DNA from: CAYXDO01 sp964463485 | GTDB lineage: Bacteria > Myxococcota > Kuafuiibacteriia > Kuafuiibacteriales > Kuafuiibacteriaceae | Assembly: GCA_964463485.1 (NCBI GenBank) | Contig: CAYXDO010000175.1 | Coordinates: 1 to 22,287 of the forward strand | Direction of reading: 5' to 3' | DNA: 22,287 nt | Shown here: in pieces, positions 13,083 to 22,184 of the stretch | Position numbering within the stretch: the first letter of the stretch is position 1 | Layout: each line of letters opens with the position of its first letter | The notes under the pieces: generated by a model | Told to the model about the DNA's origin: nothing | What the model saw: the letters and a program-made list of their open reading frames with translations, nothing else | The model's database searches: none | Position numbers and translations under genes: made by a program

Positions 13083-14105
13083 TCAGGTCCGGCGTTCACC
13101 CATGCCACCTCGGGCCTTCTCTAGCGCTCGCTTCTGCAAGGTCTCCGTGACCAACGCACTCGCCGCCACCATGCCGAACAACATCGGTACCTCCGACGCG
13201 TTCGCCTGCATCGCCCCCGCCGTTCCCATCGCGATCGACCCGACCAACGTCGTCGGATGGAAGATCCACGCCGCCAACGCGCCGATGCCCGCCCCGAACA
13301 GCCCCGAGCCCACCACGCCCAGCTCTTCATACTGACCCGCTAGCAGCTCTCCCACTACGTAGGCTCCAAAACCCATCGCAAAGAGCTTCACTCCGTAAAG
13401 CCACCCGCCCCGCTCGAGGACCGGGAACAGGTGGCGCAATAGCCCCCGCACGGCAAACTTCGGCGTCCTCAGAAAGTACTCTCCATCCCTCCGCAAGAGA
13501 CCTCGCTCGACTTGGTACTCATAGGCCTCCCTCGTTGCTTTCACGTAGTGCGCTACGAAACTGTCCGGGTCCAACGCTCTCACCGACGAGTTGCCTCGGT
13601 GCCGGTCCACCTCCTTCGCGTGGGCTTGGAACAGCTCCTCGACCGTCTTGACGTGAGGCAGCTTCTTGCTCGGACGCCTCGGGTCTGCATCGAGCAGATC
13701 CATCGGCGCGTTGCTCGTCGAGATCGCTCGACCGTCCAGGAGCTCACTCAGTAGCTCGAAGAAACACACCGTCGTCCCGAGCGGCGGCGCGTTCGGCTTC
13801 TCGGTGATGTGGTAAATCGCGGTCGCGATCGCAAATCGCTCCTTTTTCTCGTCCACGAAGGCACAAATCCTCGCGACCGCGGTCGTCCCTCCCGCTCCCA
13901 AGTGGGCTTCATACTCACCGATCGAAACGAAACCATGGCGACTCAGCTCCTCGATCCAGGTCGTGACCTCCCGCTCCCGATCCTTCACCGAGGTCCATGG
14001 CACGAGCTCTAGCGTGGCACGATCGGCGACACCACCCGCCAACGAACGGTACCCGACGATCGAAATGAAGATCATCGCGACAATTCCGGCGACGAGGATC
14101 AGCAT
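13083..14105 (-). CDS. Hypothetical membrane protein, last gene of polA cluster
   Basis: A 340-residue protein starting at ATG 14105, eight bases after the EamA gene stop. An N-terminal membrane segment (ILVAGIVAMIFISIVGY) is followed by ~210 mostly soluble residues with TLELVPWTSV, ICAFVDEKKERFAI and HVKTVEELFQAHAKEVDRHR. The C-terminal third is hydrophobic and Gly-rich (LFAMGFGAYVVGELLAG, VGSGLFGAGIGALAAWIF, TLVGSIAMGTAGAMQAN, MLFGMVAASALVTETLQ), giving three to four more membrane segments. No enzyme motif is seen and no family is recognised. It is probably chromosomal and co-transcribed with the exporter; a role cannot be assigned. Confidence 0.75.
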   Translation of the reverse strand: MLILVAGIVAMIFISIVGYRSLAGGVADRATLELVPWTSVKDREREVTTWIEELSRHGFVSIGEYEAHLGAGGTTAVARICAFVDEKKERFAIATAIYHITEKPNAPPLGTTVCFFELLSELLDGRAISTSNAPMDLLDADPRRPSKKLPHVKTVEELFQAHAKEVDRHRGNSSVRALDPDSFVAHYVKATREAYEYQVERGLLRRDGEYFLRTPKFAVRGLLRHLFPVLERGGWLYGVKLFAMGFGAYVVGELLAGQYEELGVVGSGLFGAGIGALAAWIFHPTTLVGSIAMGTAGAMQANASEVPMLFGMVAASALVTETLQKRALEKARGGMGERRT

Positions 14106-14113
14106 GGCCCCTT

Positions 14114-15010
14114 TTACCCGGCTTTCGGACGAGCCGCATCGCTCGCTCGGCTGCTCAGATACACTCCCGCAAAAATCAGGGCCGCCGCTAGCAGCACCCG
14201 AGGCCCCGGCCGCTCTCCGAGAAGCGCCGCCGCGCCTGCGGCCGCGACCACCGGCTGCAAGTAGATGTAAGAGGCCACGAGCGAAGACTCGGCCCTCGCT
14301 AGCGCCATCTGTGTCAGCGCGTACGCTCCCACCGTGGGCACGGCCACCAAGAAAGCGAGGTGGACATAGTCACGCATGACCAACGCCGGCGCGTCTTGCC
14401 ACGCGAACCAGCCGAGCGGGGTGACCATCGGCGCGGCGAACGAAAACAGTATCGCCGTCAGCGCAAAGGCCGGCACCGCCGACGAGAGCGGCCGCACCAA
14501 CACCAAGAACAACCCATACGAGACCGAATTCACCAAAATCATGAGATTGCCGATGAGATGCTCCCGGTCCGCGGAGGCACCCTCGACTCCCACCAATACC
14601 AGCGCTCCGATCAGCGCGATCACCACTCCGGTGAGCCTCACCGGCCGTACTCTCTCCCCGCCGAGCAAGACCGCCGCGAGGAGCGTGAATACTGGGATCG
14701 TCGTCCCCAACACGGTCGCGTTCGTCGCCGTCGATCGCGCGAGCCCTCCGACGAACATCTCTTGATTGATGACGACACCCAGCAGCGCGCATGACAACAA
14801 CCTCGGGATTTGACGGCGCGTCGGCCACCGAACCCCCAAGGCGAGTGCGACAATCGTGAAGACGATCGCGCCTCCGGCGACGCGGACCATCACGATTCCG
14901 GCCGGAGGAAGCCGCGCCAACGCGAGCCGACCCACGACCGGAAGGGACCCAAAACAGACTTGAGCCGCGATCAAGATCGCGTGCGTCTCGAACCGCGAGC
15001 TGTGCGTCAC
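14114..15010 (-). CDS. EamA/DMT-family transporter
   Basis: A 298-residue inner-membrane protein with the ten-helix, two-repeat layout of the drug/metabolite transporter superfamily. Members usually export amino acids, metabolites or drugs; the substrate here is unknown. Typical signs are an early ILIAAQVCFGSLPVVGRLAL helix, LARLPPAGIVMVRVAGGAI, the end-of-repeat GERVRPVRLTGVVIALIGAL and, in the second half, SLVASYIYLQPVVAAAGAA followed by LLGERPGPRVLLAAALIFAG, the characteristic closing pair of EamA repeats. The length is normal for the family. GTG 15010 abuts the polA stop codon, so the gene is probably translated from the polA transcript. Confidence 0.88.
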   Translation of the reverse strand: MTHSSRFETHAILIAAQVCFGSLPVVGRLALARLPPAGIVMVRVAGGAIVFTIVALALGVRWPTRRQIPRLLSCALLGVVINQEMFVGGLARSTATNATVLGTTIPVFTLLAAVLLGGERVRPVRLTGVVIALIGALVLVGVEGASADREHLIGNLMILVNSVSYGLFLVLVRPLSSAVPAFALTAILFSFAAPMVTPLGWFAWQDAPALVMRDYVHLAFLVAVPTVGAYALTQMALARAESSLVASYIYLQPVVAAAGAAALLGERPGPRVLLAAALIFAGVYLSSRASDAARPKAG

Positions 15011-17707
15011 TCAGTGCGCCTCGTCCCAATTCTTACCCATGTGCGGGTCGGCGACGAGGGGTACGGCCATGGGAAATGCGTGCGACATTTCGGTCGATAC
15101 GAGCTTGGAGACCGCCTCCGCCGAAGCCTTCGGCGCCTCGAGGAGGAGCTCGTCGTGCACCTGCAACAGGAACTTTGCTTCTGGGTGCTCGTCCTCCAAC
15201 CTCGCCGCGACCCGGATCATCGCCATCTTGATGAGGTCGGCGGCGCTTCCCTGGATGGGTGTGTTCGTTGCGATTCGCTCGGCCGCCGCTCGGACCGCTC
15301 GGTTCTTCGACGCGATGTCGGCTACCCGACGACGTCGGCCCGACAGCGTCCGAACCCACCCGGTCTTTCGTGCGTCTTCGAGGATTCGGTCGAGCAGCGC
15401 CCTCACCTTGGGCTGCCGATCGAAGTAGTCGTCTATGAATTTGGACGCTACTCTTCGCTGAATACCGAGCTGCCGAGCCAACCGCACGGGACCCATGCCG
15501 TACAAGACGCCGAAGTTGACCGCCTTGGCCTGGCCCCGTTGCTCGCGGGTGACTTGGTCCGGCGGGATTTGAAAAATCACCGAGGCGGTTCGCGTGTGGA
15601 CGTCGGCGTTCTGCTCGAAGGCCTCCACCAAGACCGGCTCCTCGGAGAAATGAGCGAGCACGCGGAGCTCGATCTGGGAGTAGTCGACCGAGATGAGGAC
15701 GTTGCCCTCGGAGGGAATGAAGACCTCTCGGAGCTTTCGGCCGAGCTCGCTCCGAATGGGAATGTTCTGCAGGTTGGGCTCTGTCGAAGACAGTCTCCCG
15801 GTCGCGGCAACCGTCTGCTGGAGCCTCGTGTGCACCCTGCCGGTCAACGGACAGATCATCCTCGGGAGGGCCTCGACGTAGGTGTTCTGGAGCTTCTGCA
15901 CTTGACGATGTTCGAGCACGGCGCCGGGCAGCTCGTGAAGCTCCGCGAGCTGCTCCAACACCGAGGCGTCGGTGGACGGGCCCGTCTTGGTATTTTTCAA
16001 GATCTTCAGGCCGAGCTCGTCGTAGAGGATCTTCTGGAGCTGCTTTGGGGAGCCGATGTTGAACTCATGGCCGGCGGCCTCGTGGCACTTCCTTTCGAGC
16101 ACCGCGAGCTCCTTTTCGAACGCGTTCTCCAGCTCCTTGAGCCGCGAGAGGTCGATTCGGAGGCCGGTGAGCTCGATGGTGGCCAGCACCGGTACGAGCG
16201 GGAGCTCCACGTCTTGAAACACGCCGAGGAGCTCCGCGCGTTCCAGCGCCGGACGCAAGACGTCCTCCGATCTGAGCGACAAGTCGGCAGACTCACCCAC
16301 CACGAGCTTCGCGGACTCTGGTGCGACTTTTTCGAAGGGTATGCGGCTCTTGCCCGTGCCGGTGAGAGACTCGGGAACGACGGGCTCGAGGCCCAAGTAG
16401 CGTCGTCCGACGGTTCGAACGTCATGGGCGGCCTCGTCGGGATCCAAGAGGTAGCTCGCGACCCGCGGCTCGAACGCGAGTCCGTCCATGGCGATCCCGT
16501 GACGCTTGGTGATGGCAACCCAGTCCTGGAGCTGTGCGGAGCTCTTCTTCAACTCCGGATTCGAGAGCGCAGGCCCGAGGCGGTCGAGGAGCGCTTCGAA
16601 GCGGAGCGAGGAGCCCTCGTGTCGAAACGGGACGTAAAATGTCTTGCCAGGCGCCGTGGCGATCGAAAGCCCGATGACTTCCGCGTCGGCCATCCGGTTC
16701 GAACTCGTCTCCACGGCGAGCCCGATGGTCTTGGCTTCCCCGAGCTTACTCATGAGTTGGTCGAGCCCGGCGGAGTCGTTCACGACTTGGTACCCGTCGT
16801 GAGGAATGGGCGTGGCGATGATGGCGGCTCTGGACCGCTCGGCGGCAGCGGTCGCTGGGATCATGTTCCTGAACTCGAGCTCCTCGAAGAGCGCGCGTTG
16901 GGCGTCGACGTCGGGTCCCTCGTAGACGAGCTCCGGGAGGCCCAGGCCGAGCTCGACGTGATCGTCGAGGGCGACGAGCTTCCTCGAGAGCTTCGCCGCT
17001 TCGGTGTCGGCGACGATTCGCTCGCCCATCTTGCCTTTGATCTTGCCGGCCGCCGCGGCGGCGAGGACTCCGTCGAGGGTGCCGTACTCACCCAGGAGCT
17101 TTGCGCCGGTCTTTTCGCCCACGCCGCTGACGCCGGGGACGTTGTCGGAGGTGTCTCCCATGAGCGCGAGCAGGTCCCCGAGTCGATCGGGGAGCACCGC
17201 GAATTTCTCGACGACGTCTTCGACCTTGAAGCGGAGGTTGCGCATCGGTTCGAACAGGGTCACTCGGGGACCCACGAGCTGCATGAGGTCTTTGTCACCG
17301 CTCACGATCACGACGTCGAAGTCGTTCTCGAGGGCGACGCGGGCAAGAGTTGCGATGATGTCGTCGGCTTCGAAGCCGGGTCTTCGCAAGCTGCAGATCC
17401 GGAACGAGTCGGTGACTTGATGAATACGCGGGATCTGCGGGACGAGGTCCTCGGGAGGCGGCGGGCGGTGGGCTTTGTAGTCCGGGTAGAGCGCACGTCG
17501 GAACGTCGGGACCGCGTCGTCGAAGGCGATCGCGAGGTGAGTGGGCTTCTCGTCTTCGATGAGTCGTTTGATCATCCGGGTGAAGCCGTTGACCGCGTGG
17601 GTGGGCTCTCCTCGGGAGGTCGAGAGCGGGCGGACGCCGAAGTAGGCGCGGTAGATGTAGCCGGACCCGTCGATGAGGTGAACGGTTGGTCGGTCGTGGG
17701 TGGTCAT
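15011..17707 (-). CDS. polA: DNA polymerase I
   Basis: An 898-residue family A polymerase that removes RNA primers and fills gaps in replication and repair. I start it at ATG 17707 (MTTHDRPTVHLIDGSGYIYR); the frame is open further upstream, but that part is antisense to the lipoprotein region. The 5' nuclease (~1-290) is intact: IDGSGYIYRAY, FDDAVPTFR, YKAHRPPPPEDL, EADDIIATLA, SGDKDLMQLV, MGDTSDNVPGVSGVGEKTG. The proofreading region (~315-490) has lost key residues: the DTE of E. coli PolI aligns to A331-V-E333 and the NLKYD motif reads QLQDW. The polymerase is intact: motif A VDYSQIELRV (D675), motif B RGQAKAVNFGVLYG (K728), motif C QVHDELL (H851, D852). The gene lies 17 bases after the lipoprotein gene and abuts the EamA gene. 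Confidence 0.97.
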   Translation of the reverse strand: MTTHDRPTVHLIDGSGYIYRAYFGVRPLSTSRGEPTHAVNGFTRMIKRLIEDEKPTHLAIAFDDAVPTFRRALYPDYKAHRPPPPEDLVPQIPRIHQVTDSFRICSLRRPGFEADDIIATLARVALENDFDVVIVSGDKDLMQLVGPRVTLFEPMRNLRFKVEDVVEKFAVLPDRLGDLLALMGDTSDNVPGVSGVGEKTGAKLLGEYGTLDGVLAAAAAGKIKGKMGERIVADTEAAKLSRKLVALDDHVELGLGLPELVYEGPDVDAQRALFEELEFRNMIPATAAAERSRAAIIATPIPHDGYQVVNDSAGLDQLMSKLGEAKTIGLAVETSSNRMADAEVIGLSIATAPGKTFYVPFRHEGSSLRFEALLDRLGPALSNPELKKSSAQLQDWVAITKRHGIAMDGLAFEPRVASYLLDPDEAAHDVRTVGRRYLGLEPVVPESLTGTGKSRIPFEKVAPESAKLVVGESADLSLRSEDVLRPALERAELLGVFQDVELPLVPVLATIELTGLRIDLSRLKELENAFEKELAVLERKCHEAAGHEFNIGSPKQLQKILYDELGLKILKNTKTGPSTDASVLEQLAELHELPGAVLEHRQVQKLQNTYVEALPRMICPLTGRVHTRLQQTVAATGRLSSTEPNLQNIPIRSELGRKLREVFIPSEGNVLISVDYSQIELRVLAHFSEEPVLVEAFEQNADVHTRTASVIFQIPPDQVTREQRGQAKAVNFGVLYGMGPVRLARQLGIQRRVASKFIDDYFDRQPKVRALLDRILEDARKTGWVRTLSGRRRRVADIASKNRAVRAAAERIATNTPIQGSAADLIKMAMIRVAARLEDEHPEAKFLLQVHDELLLEAPKASAEAVSKLVSTEMSHAFPMAVPLVADPHMGKNWDEAH

Positions 17708-17724
17708 GGCTGAATAGCTCGAAG

Positions 17725-18792
17725 TCAGAAGGGGAGGCAGACGGGGACCGTCCAGGTGTCGAAGAGCGTTCCGCAGAACGCGCCGGGTCGTTCGGGGCAC
17801 GACTCGTTCGCATCGCAGTTGGCGAAGCACAGGCCGATGCCAGCGAAGTCCTGGCAAGTCTCTCCCACTGTACAGGGAGTAGCTTCGGGGAGGCCGGAGC
17901 ACACGCGCGTGCACATGCCTCCGGTGAATGCCCAGATTTGCTCGGACAGGCAGACTTGGCCGGCTCCGCATTCGGTCCCGACCGCGCAGGGGTCTCCGAC
18001 GTGGGCGCTCGTCGAGTGAGTTGGCGTGGGTTCACAAGCTCCGGACTCTGGGTTGCAGTACATCGAGCCATTTCGGGGGGCGCAGTCGTAGAGGTCGTCT
18101 CGGCAGCGCGGGTAGCAAACGGAGGTGCCGTTGCCGAGATCTCGACAGTACGCGTCGGAGCGACACTCGTCGTTGGTGGTGCAAATAGCCATACAGCCGC
18201 GGACCACCGCGGCGCCGGTGTTGAAGGCGATGCAGCCCGATCCGGTCGGGCAGCTCGGCGTACAGCCTTCGACTGTGCAGTAGCCATCCCAGAGGTAGGG
18301 GGGTTCGGTTTCGTCCCAGCACGACAGGCCACTCTCGGTGTCGCAGTCCTGATCGATCAAACACGCGGCGCCTACGCCTCCAGCGCCTCCGTCGCGTGGG
18401 CCGGTGTCCGGCAAGGGCCCTGCGTCGGGCGTTGGCGCTGGGCACGTGGACGGTCGATCTTCGGGGTCAAGGCAAGGTTCGCCGGTAGGGCAGCCTGGAT
18501 TCTCGCAGCAATAGACGAGGCCGACGCCGAGGTTGCGACAGAGTCCGTCGAGGCAGGCCAGGCCTTGGTCGCAGTCGCAGGTCTCGGTGCAGGCGCTGGG
18601 TGCGCCCGCGTCGTGAAACACGATGAAGCTCGCGTCGGTCGGTCGCGGCGGAATCACCCGCGCGTCTTTGGACCCTGCGTCGTACGGCGAGGCGTCCTCC
18701 ACCACGCCGACATCCAGACCCGCGTCGCGCGCGGACTCGGAGGAGCACGCGACTGTCGCAACGAGCGCAGACGAGTAGAGCGACCAAGCCAT
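17725..18792 (-). CDS. Cys-rich lipoprotein of myxobacterial type
   Basis: A 355-residue secreted protein. I chose ATG 18792, which gives a short lipoprotein signal (MAWSLYSSALVATVAC, Cys16 lipidated), over TTG 18861. After the signal comes a disordered Asp/Ala/Gly-rich stretch (SPYDAGSKDAR, FHDAGAPSA). Then follow many Cys in closely spaced pairs: CTETCDCDQGLACLDGLC, YCCENPGCPTGEPCLD, CTPSCPTGSGCIAF, CRSDAYCRDLGNG, CGAGQVCLSE, ANCDANESCPER. These units recall the C-x-x-D-x-x-C repeats common in exported proteins of large myxobacteria, which should be held by disulphides at the cell surface. Function is unknown. It is the first gene of the minus-strand run and is divergent from the kinase gene, with a 182-base shared upstream region. 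Confidence 0.8.
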   Translation of the reverse strand: MAWSLYSSALVATVACSSESARDAGLDVGVVEDASPYDAGSKDARVIPPRPTDASFIVFHDAGAPSACTETCDCDQGLACLDGLCRNLGVGLVYCCENPGCPTGEPCLDPEDRPSTCPAPTPDAGPLPDTGPRDGGAGGVGAACLIDQDCDTESGLSCWDETEPPYLWDGYCTVEGCTPSCPTGSGCIAFNTGAAVVRGCMAICTTNDECRSDAYCRDLGNGTSVCYPRCRDDLYDCAPRNGSMYCNPESGACEPTPTHSTSAHVGDPCAVGTECGAGQVCLSEQIWAFTGGMCTRVCSGLPEATPCTVGETCQDFAGIGLCFANCDANESCPERPGAFCGTLFDTWTVPVCLPF

Positions 18793-18974
18793 CCGAGCCG
18801 TTTGCCCTGGCCACGTGGCGCGAAATCGAGAGGGTGACGACACTCGACAACTCCGGATCAACCCCGATTCAGCGTCAGACCGACGGAGAAACCGGGAGCG
18901 CCAGCTTGTCTGATTCCGACTCCCGACGCCATGTGTTCGACCCGAAAATCAGTTGCCCGAGTCGAAATCGAAGT
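18793..18974. other. Divergent intergenic region between lipoprotein and kinase genes
   Basis: This 182-base region must hold promoters for both directions. The plus-strand frame of the kinase is open through most of it, but it lacks a well-placed start before 18975. I see no clear -35/-10 pair far enough from the start codons and no strong dyad, so no individual site is called. Confidence 0.4.
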
Positions 18975-21900
18975 ATGATTCGGCCGTTGACCACTGAAGG
19001 CACGGGGCCCGAGCAGTTCGGGTCCTACCTGATGCTCGAGCAAATCGGCGACGGAGGGATGGCCGAGATCTTCCTCGCCAAGATGCAAGGCTACTCGGGT
19101 TTCGAGAAGCTCGTGGCGTTGAAGCGCATCTTGCCGCGCTACAGCCAGAACCCCGCCTTCGCGAAGATGTTGATCCACGAAGCGAAGCTCGCGGCGCGGA
19201 TTCAACACAACAACGTCGTGCAGGTGCTCGATCTCGGTGAGGCGTCGGGTCGTGTTTACATCGCGATGGAGTACATTCGAGGTCGCGACCTGGCCGCGAT
19301 CTTGTCGAACACTTACCGCCGCAAGGAGTTCCTGCCAGTCCCGCTCGCGCTCTTCGTGTCGACGGAGTTTCTGACGGGTTTGGATTTCGCCCATCGCCTC
19401 TCGGGCACCGACGGACGGCCGCTCGGTCTGATTCACCGCGACATCTCGCCCCAAAACATCCTGATTTCGTTCGAAGGGGAGGTGAAGGTCACCGACTTCG
19501 GCATCGCGCGAGTCATCGAATTCGGCGAGGGCGAGTCGTTGCCGGGCAACCTGCACGGCAAGTTTGGTTACATGTCGCCCGAGCAGGTTCGCAACCAAGG
19601 CCTCGATCAGCGGTCGGACGTGTTCAGCTCTGGGATCGTCGTTCACGAGATGTTGACCGGCAAGCGGCTCTTTCGAGGGAAGACGCCGCAAGCCACGGTG
19701 GAGCTCGTGTTGCGGCACAAGATCCCGCTGCCATCGTCGATCAATCCGGACGTCCCCAAGGAGATCGACGACATCGTCATGCGGTCGCTCGCGCGTGAAG
19801 CGAACGAGCGATACCAGACGATCGGCGCGTTGCTCGGAGATCTGAGCCGCGCCTCCGACGCGATGCGCGCGCGGGCGCAACGTCGAGACTTGGCGGTGTA
19901 CATGCGCCGTCAGTTCGGTGCGAAGAACGCCCAGAAGCGTCGCGCGAGCATCAGCCCGTATAGCCCTTCGCCGGGGACGCGCGTCCCCTTGGGCGAGATC
20001 TTGGTGCGCAAGGGAGCCATCACTTACGACGAGCTCGAGATCGCGCTCGCGGAGCAGCGGGCTCGAGGCGGCCGCATCGGCGAGATCCTCGTCGAAGCCA
20101 ACAACATCACCGAGGAGATGCTGACCGGGGCGCTCGCCGAGCAGTCGAGCGTGGCGGTGCTGCCGGCCGCGCAGCTCAAGCTTCAGAGGCCCGACGACAG
20201 CGTGTTGGCTCGGTTTCCGCGGGCGATGGCTCAACAAATTTCGGTGCTCGCGCTCTCGGTGGACGCGGAGGGGCGTGCGGTCTTGGCGGTCACCGACCCC
20301 TACGACAATCGGTCTCTGCTCGAGGCGAAGGTCGTTCTCGGAGTAGAAGAAGCGGATATCCGACTGGTCACGCGCACCGCGTTCCGCGAGATGCTCCAGG
20401 CGTGGTACCCGCGCGTCACCGAACCTCCGAAGGTCGCCAAGACGACCATCGAGGCGCCTCCTCCTCCGCCCGTTCCGAGCGGCCCGGCGGTCGTGTTGTT
20501 CGCCGACGCCAACGTCGCTGACATCGAGCCGCTCGCCCAACGAATCAAAGCGGAAGAGTGCGAGGTGATGATCGCCAAGGACGGCAAGAAGGCCCGAGAG
20601 ATCATCCGGAGCTCGAACCCGATCATTGCATTCTTGGATGCGGCGCTGCCGGCGATCGACGGGTACAACATCTTGCTCGAGCTTCGATCGAAGAATCCGG
20701 AGGCCGCGATTTTCATCACCTCGAGCCGCAAGGACGAGTTTCGAGAGGCCAAGGCTCTCGAGCTCGGCGCCGACGACTTTCTGGTGAAGCCGTTCAGCCT
20801 CGAGGTGACGGCCTCGAAGGTCCGCCGCGAGCTTCAGAAGCGGGCGACGACCCGCCGGGCGCCCGCTGGGGCCGTACCCATGTTCCGAGGTGTGTCGGGA
20901 TCTCTGGGCGACATGTCGGTGGTGGACGTGGTTCAAAGTCTCGAGGTCGGTCGCAAGACGGCCCACGTCGTGCTTCAGTACGAAGACGGCCGAAGCGGCG
21001 AGCTTCGGGTGGACGATGGTGACGTGCGCGGCTGTCGAGCCGGGGAGGCGACGGGAGAAGAAGCGTTCTACAAGCTCGCGCCGTCCGGGGACGGCATTTT
21101 TCGTATCGAGTACCGATCGTCCGACGTACCCATCAACATCAATTCGGTGAATACGGCCCTGGTGCTGGAGGCCTTGCGGCGAGAGGACGCGAGCTCGGGA
21201 GCCCAAGTCACGGACATCATGCGGATCGAAGACATGATTCCGGACGGTCCTCAGCTGCTGCCACCGAATTTGGCTGAAGGGTTGGTGCTCGCACCCAAGG
21301 ATTCGCGTGCTCCGGACGACACCCCCAAGTTCACGCCGGTGCATCCCCAGCTCGACCCACGGCGCGGATTCAATCCTGACCCCTCGGCCTTCTCCGCCGT
21401 GTCGCCTTCGCCTTCACCTTCACCGCACCCTTCTCAGCAGCTCGACCCGCGAACTCAGACTGGAGCGTGGCGAGCGCCGGATCCGTCGGCCTGGCCGATG
21501 CCTTCGCTCGAGCCGCGAACTCAGACCGGAGCCTGGGCCGGCTTTTCCTCGAAGGCGGAAAAGACTCCGTGGCCTTCGCCGACGGCTTGGCCCCTGCCCC
21601 AAGTATCCTCGCCTGCTGCGCCTCCGCCGCCGAGTCAGCACACGCCGCTGCCTCCTTTGCCGGATATTTCGGGTTCGTGGCCGCGACCGGACCTGTCTGC
21701 TTGGTCTCCCCCCACGGCCTCCGGAACTCATCCCGTGCTCGCGCGCGGCAACTCCGGGCTGTCACCTCCGCCAGCGCCCCTGCCGCGCACTGCCTCCGGC
21801 GTGTCGCCGCCCCCGGCGCTCCTGCCGCGTGGGGCTTCCGGACTCACACCTCCGCCTGCGCCGCTTCCACCGGGCGCTCCCGGTCGGTCACCTCCTCCGC

Positions 21901-22184
21901 TCGAGAGTATGGTCTCGCCGCTCCCTAGAGCTGCTTCTGGCCTGCGGCCTCCTCCGCTGCCCAAGGCACGCGGGCAGAGCGGCGTCCAAGCCCCTCCGCG
22001 GCTCGACCAGCCGCGGGCGCCCTCCGCGGATGTCTCCGGTGAGTTTCTCCCGCCCATGCCGGCAGACACTTCGACCGCCCGGCCGATCGTGCCACCGCCG
22101 TCGACTTCCATGCAGTTTTATCTCGACCCTGCGACGGGTGAGTTGGTCGTGGGTCCGCCCAAGAAAGACAAGGGCGGACGCTGA
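18975..22184 (+). CDS. Ser/Thr kinase fused to MshEN, receiver and DUF4388 domains
   Basis: A 1069-residue cytoplasmic signalling protein. ATG 18975 is the first start near the domain; the frame is open back to 18834. Domains in order: a Hanks-type kinase (~15-285) with GDGGMAEIF, VALK (K50), HRDISPQN (H154-R-D156, N161), DFG (D174) and GYMSPEQ, all intact; a GspE/MshEN-type N-terminal domain (~337-475, PLGEILVRKGAITYDELE, GRIGEILVEANNI), a family including c-di-GMP binders; a receiver domain (~505-622) with phospho-acceptor D555 (FLDAALPAIDG) and K605 (LVKPF), where the usual acidic pair is reduced to D511; a DUF4388 domain (~637-737, GSLGDMSVVDVVQSLEVGRK); a Pro/Ser-rich tail with repeats (~776-1069). 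It probably integrates phosphorylation and second-messenger inputs. No transmembrane segment is visible. Confidence 0.92.
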   Translation: MIRPLTTEGTGPEQFGSYLMLEQIGDGGMAEIFLAKMQGYSGFEKLVALKRILPRYSQNPAFAKMLIHEAKLAARIQHNNVVQVLDLGEASGRVYIAMEYIRGRDLAAILSNTYRRKEFLPVPLALFVSTEFLTGLDFAHRLSGTDGRPLGLIHRDISPQNILISFEGEVKVTDFGIARVIEFGEGESLPGNLHGKFGYMSPEQVRNQGLDQRSDVFSSGIVVHEMLTGKRLFRGKTPQATVELVLRHKIPLPSSINPDVPKEIDDIVMRSLAREANERYQTIGALLGDLSRASDAMRARAQRRDLAVYMRRQFGAKNAQKRRASISPYSPSPGTRVPLGEILVRKGAITYDELEIALAEQRARGGRIGEILVEANNITEEMLTGALAEQSSVAVLPAAQLKLQRPDDSVLARFPRAMAQQISVLALSVDAEGRAVLAVTDPYDNRSLLEAKVVLGVEEADIRLVTRTAFREMLQAWYPRVTEPPKVAKTTIEAPPPPPVPSGPAVVLFADANVADIEPLAQRIKAEECEVMIAKDGKKAREIIRSSNPIIAFLDAALPAIDGYNILLELRSKNPEAAIFITSSRKDEFREAKALELGADDFLVKPFSLEVTASKVRRELQKRATTRRAPAGAVPMFRGVSGSLGDMSVVDVVQSLEVGRKTAHVVLQYEDGRSGELRVDDGDVRGCRAGEATGEEAFYKLAPSGDGIFRIEYRSSDVPININSVNTALVLEALRREDASSGAQVTDIMRIEDMIPDGPQLLPPNLAEGLVLAPKDSRAPDDTPKFTPVHPQLDPRRGFNPDPSAFSAVSPSPSPSPHPSQQLDPRTQTGAWRAPDPSAWPMPSLEPRTQTGAWAGFSSKAEKTPWPSPTAWPLPQVSSPAAPPPPSQHTPLPPLPDISGSWPRPDLSAWSPPTASGTHPVLARGNSGLSPPPAPLPRTASGVSPPPALLPRGASGLTPPPAPLPPGAPGRSPPPLESMVSPLPRAASGLRPPPLPKARGQSGVQAPPRLDQPRAPSADVSGEFLPPMPADTSTARPIVPPPSTSMQFYLDPATGELVVGPPKKDKGGR

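Noticed and set aside
15118..15134. GCCGAAG/CTTCGGC dyad within polA
   Set aside because: The 7-bp stem has a single-base centre, cannot form a normal hairpin, and is expected by chance in GC-rich coding sequence.
14810..17713. Very long open frame on the plus strand opposite polA (about 967 codons)
   Set aside because: It is antisense to a gene with every polA motif. Its composition is the shadow of GC-rich third positions, and it has no recognisable domain.
17708..17971. Longer PolA start giving an 88-residue N-terminal extension
   Set aside because: The extension is antisense-type or out-of-frame sequence over the lipoprotein gene, whereas MTTHDRPTVHLIDGSG begins at the usual PolI N-terminus.
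18834..18974. Longer kinase start 47 codons upstream of ATG 18975
   Set aside because: The extra residues are polar and unlike any kinase N-terminus, and they would crowd the divergent promoter region. A TTGCCC/TATGAT pair (18953-18979) would place transcription start inside the gene, so I did not call it as a promoter.
18858..21344. Long open frame on the minus strand opposite the kinase fusion (about 828 codons)
   Set aside because: It is antisense to clear kinase, MshEN, receiver and DUF4388 motifs. It is Arg/His/Leu-rich shadow coding without domains.
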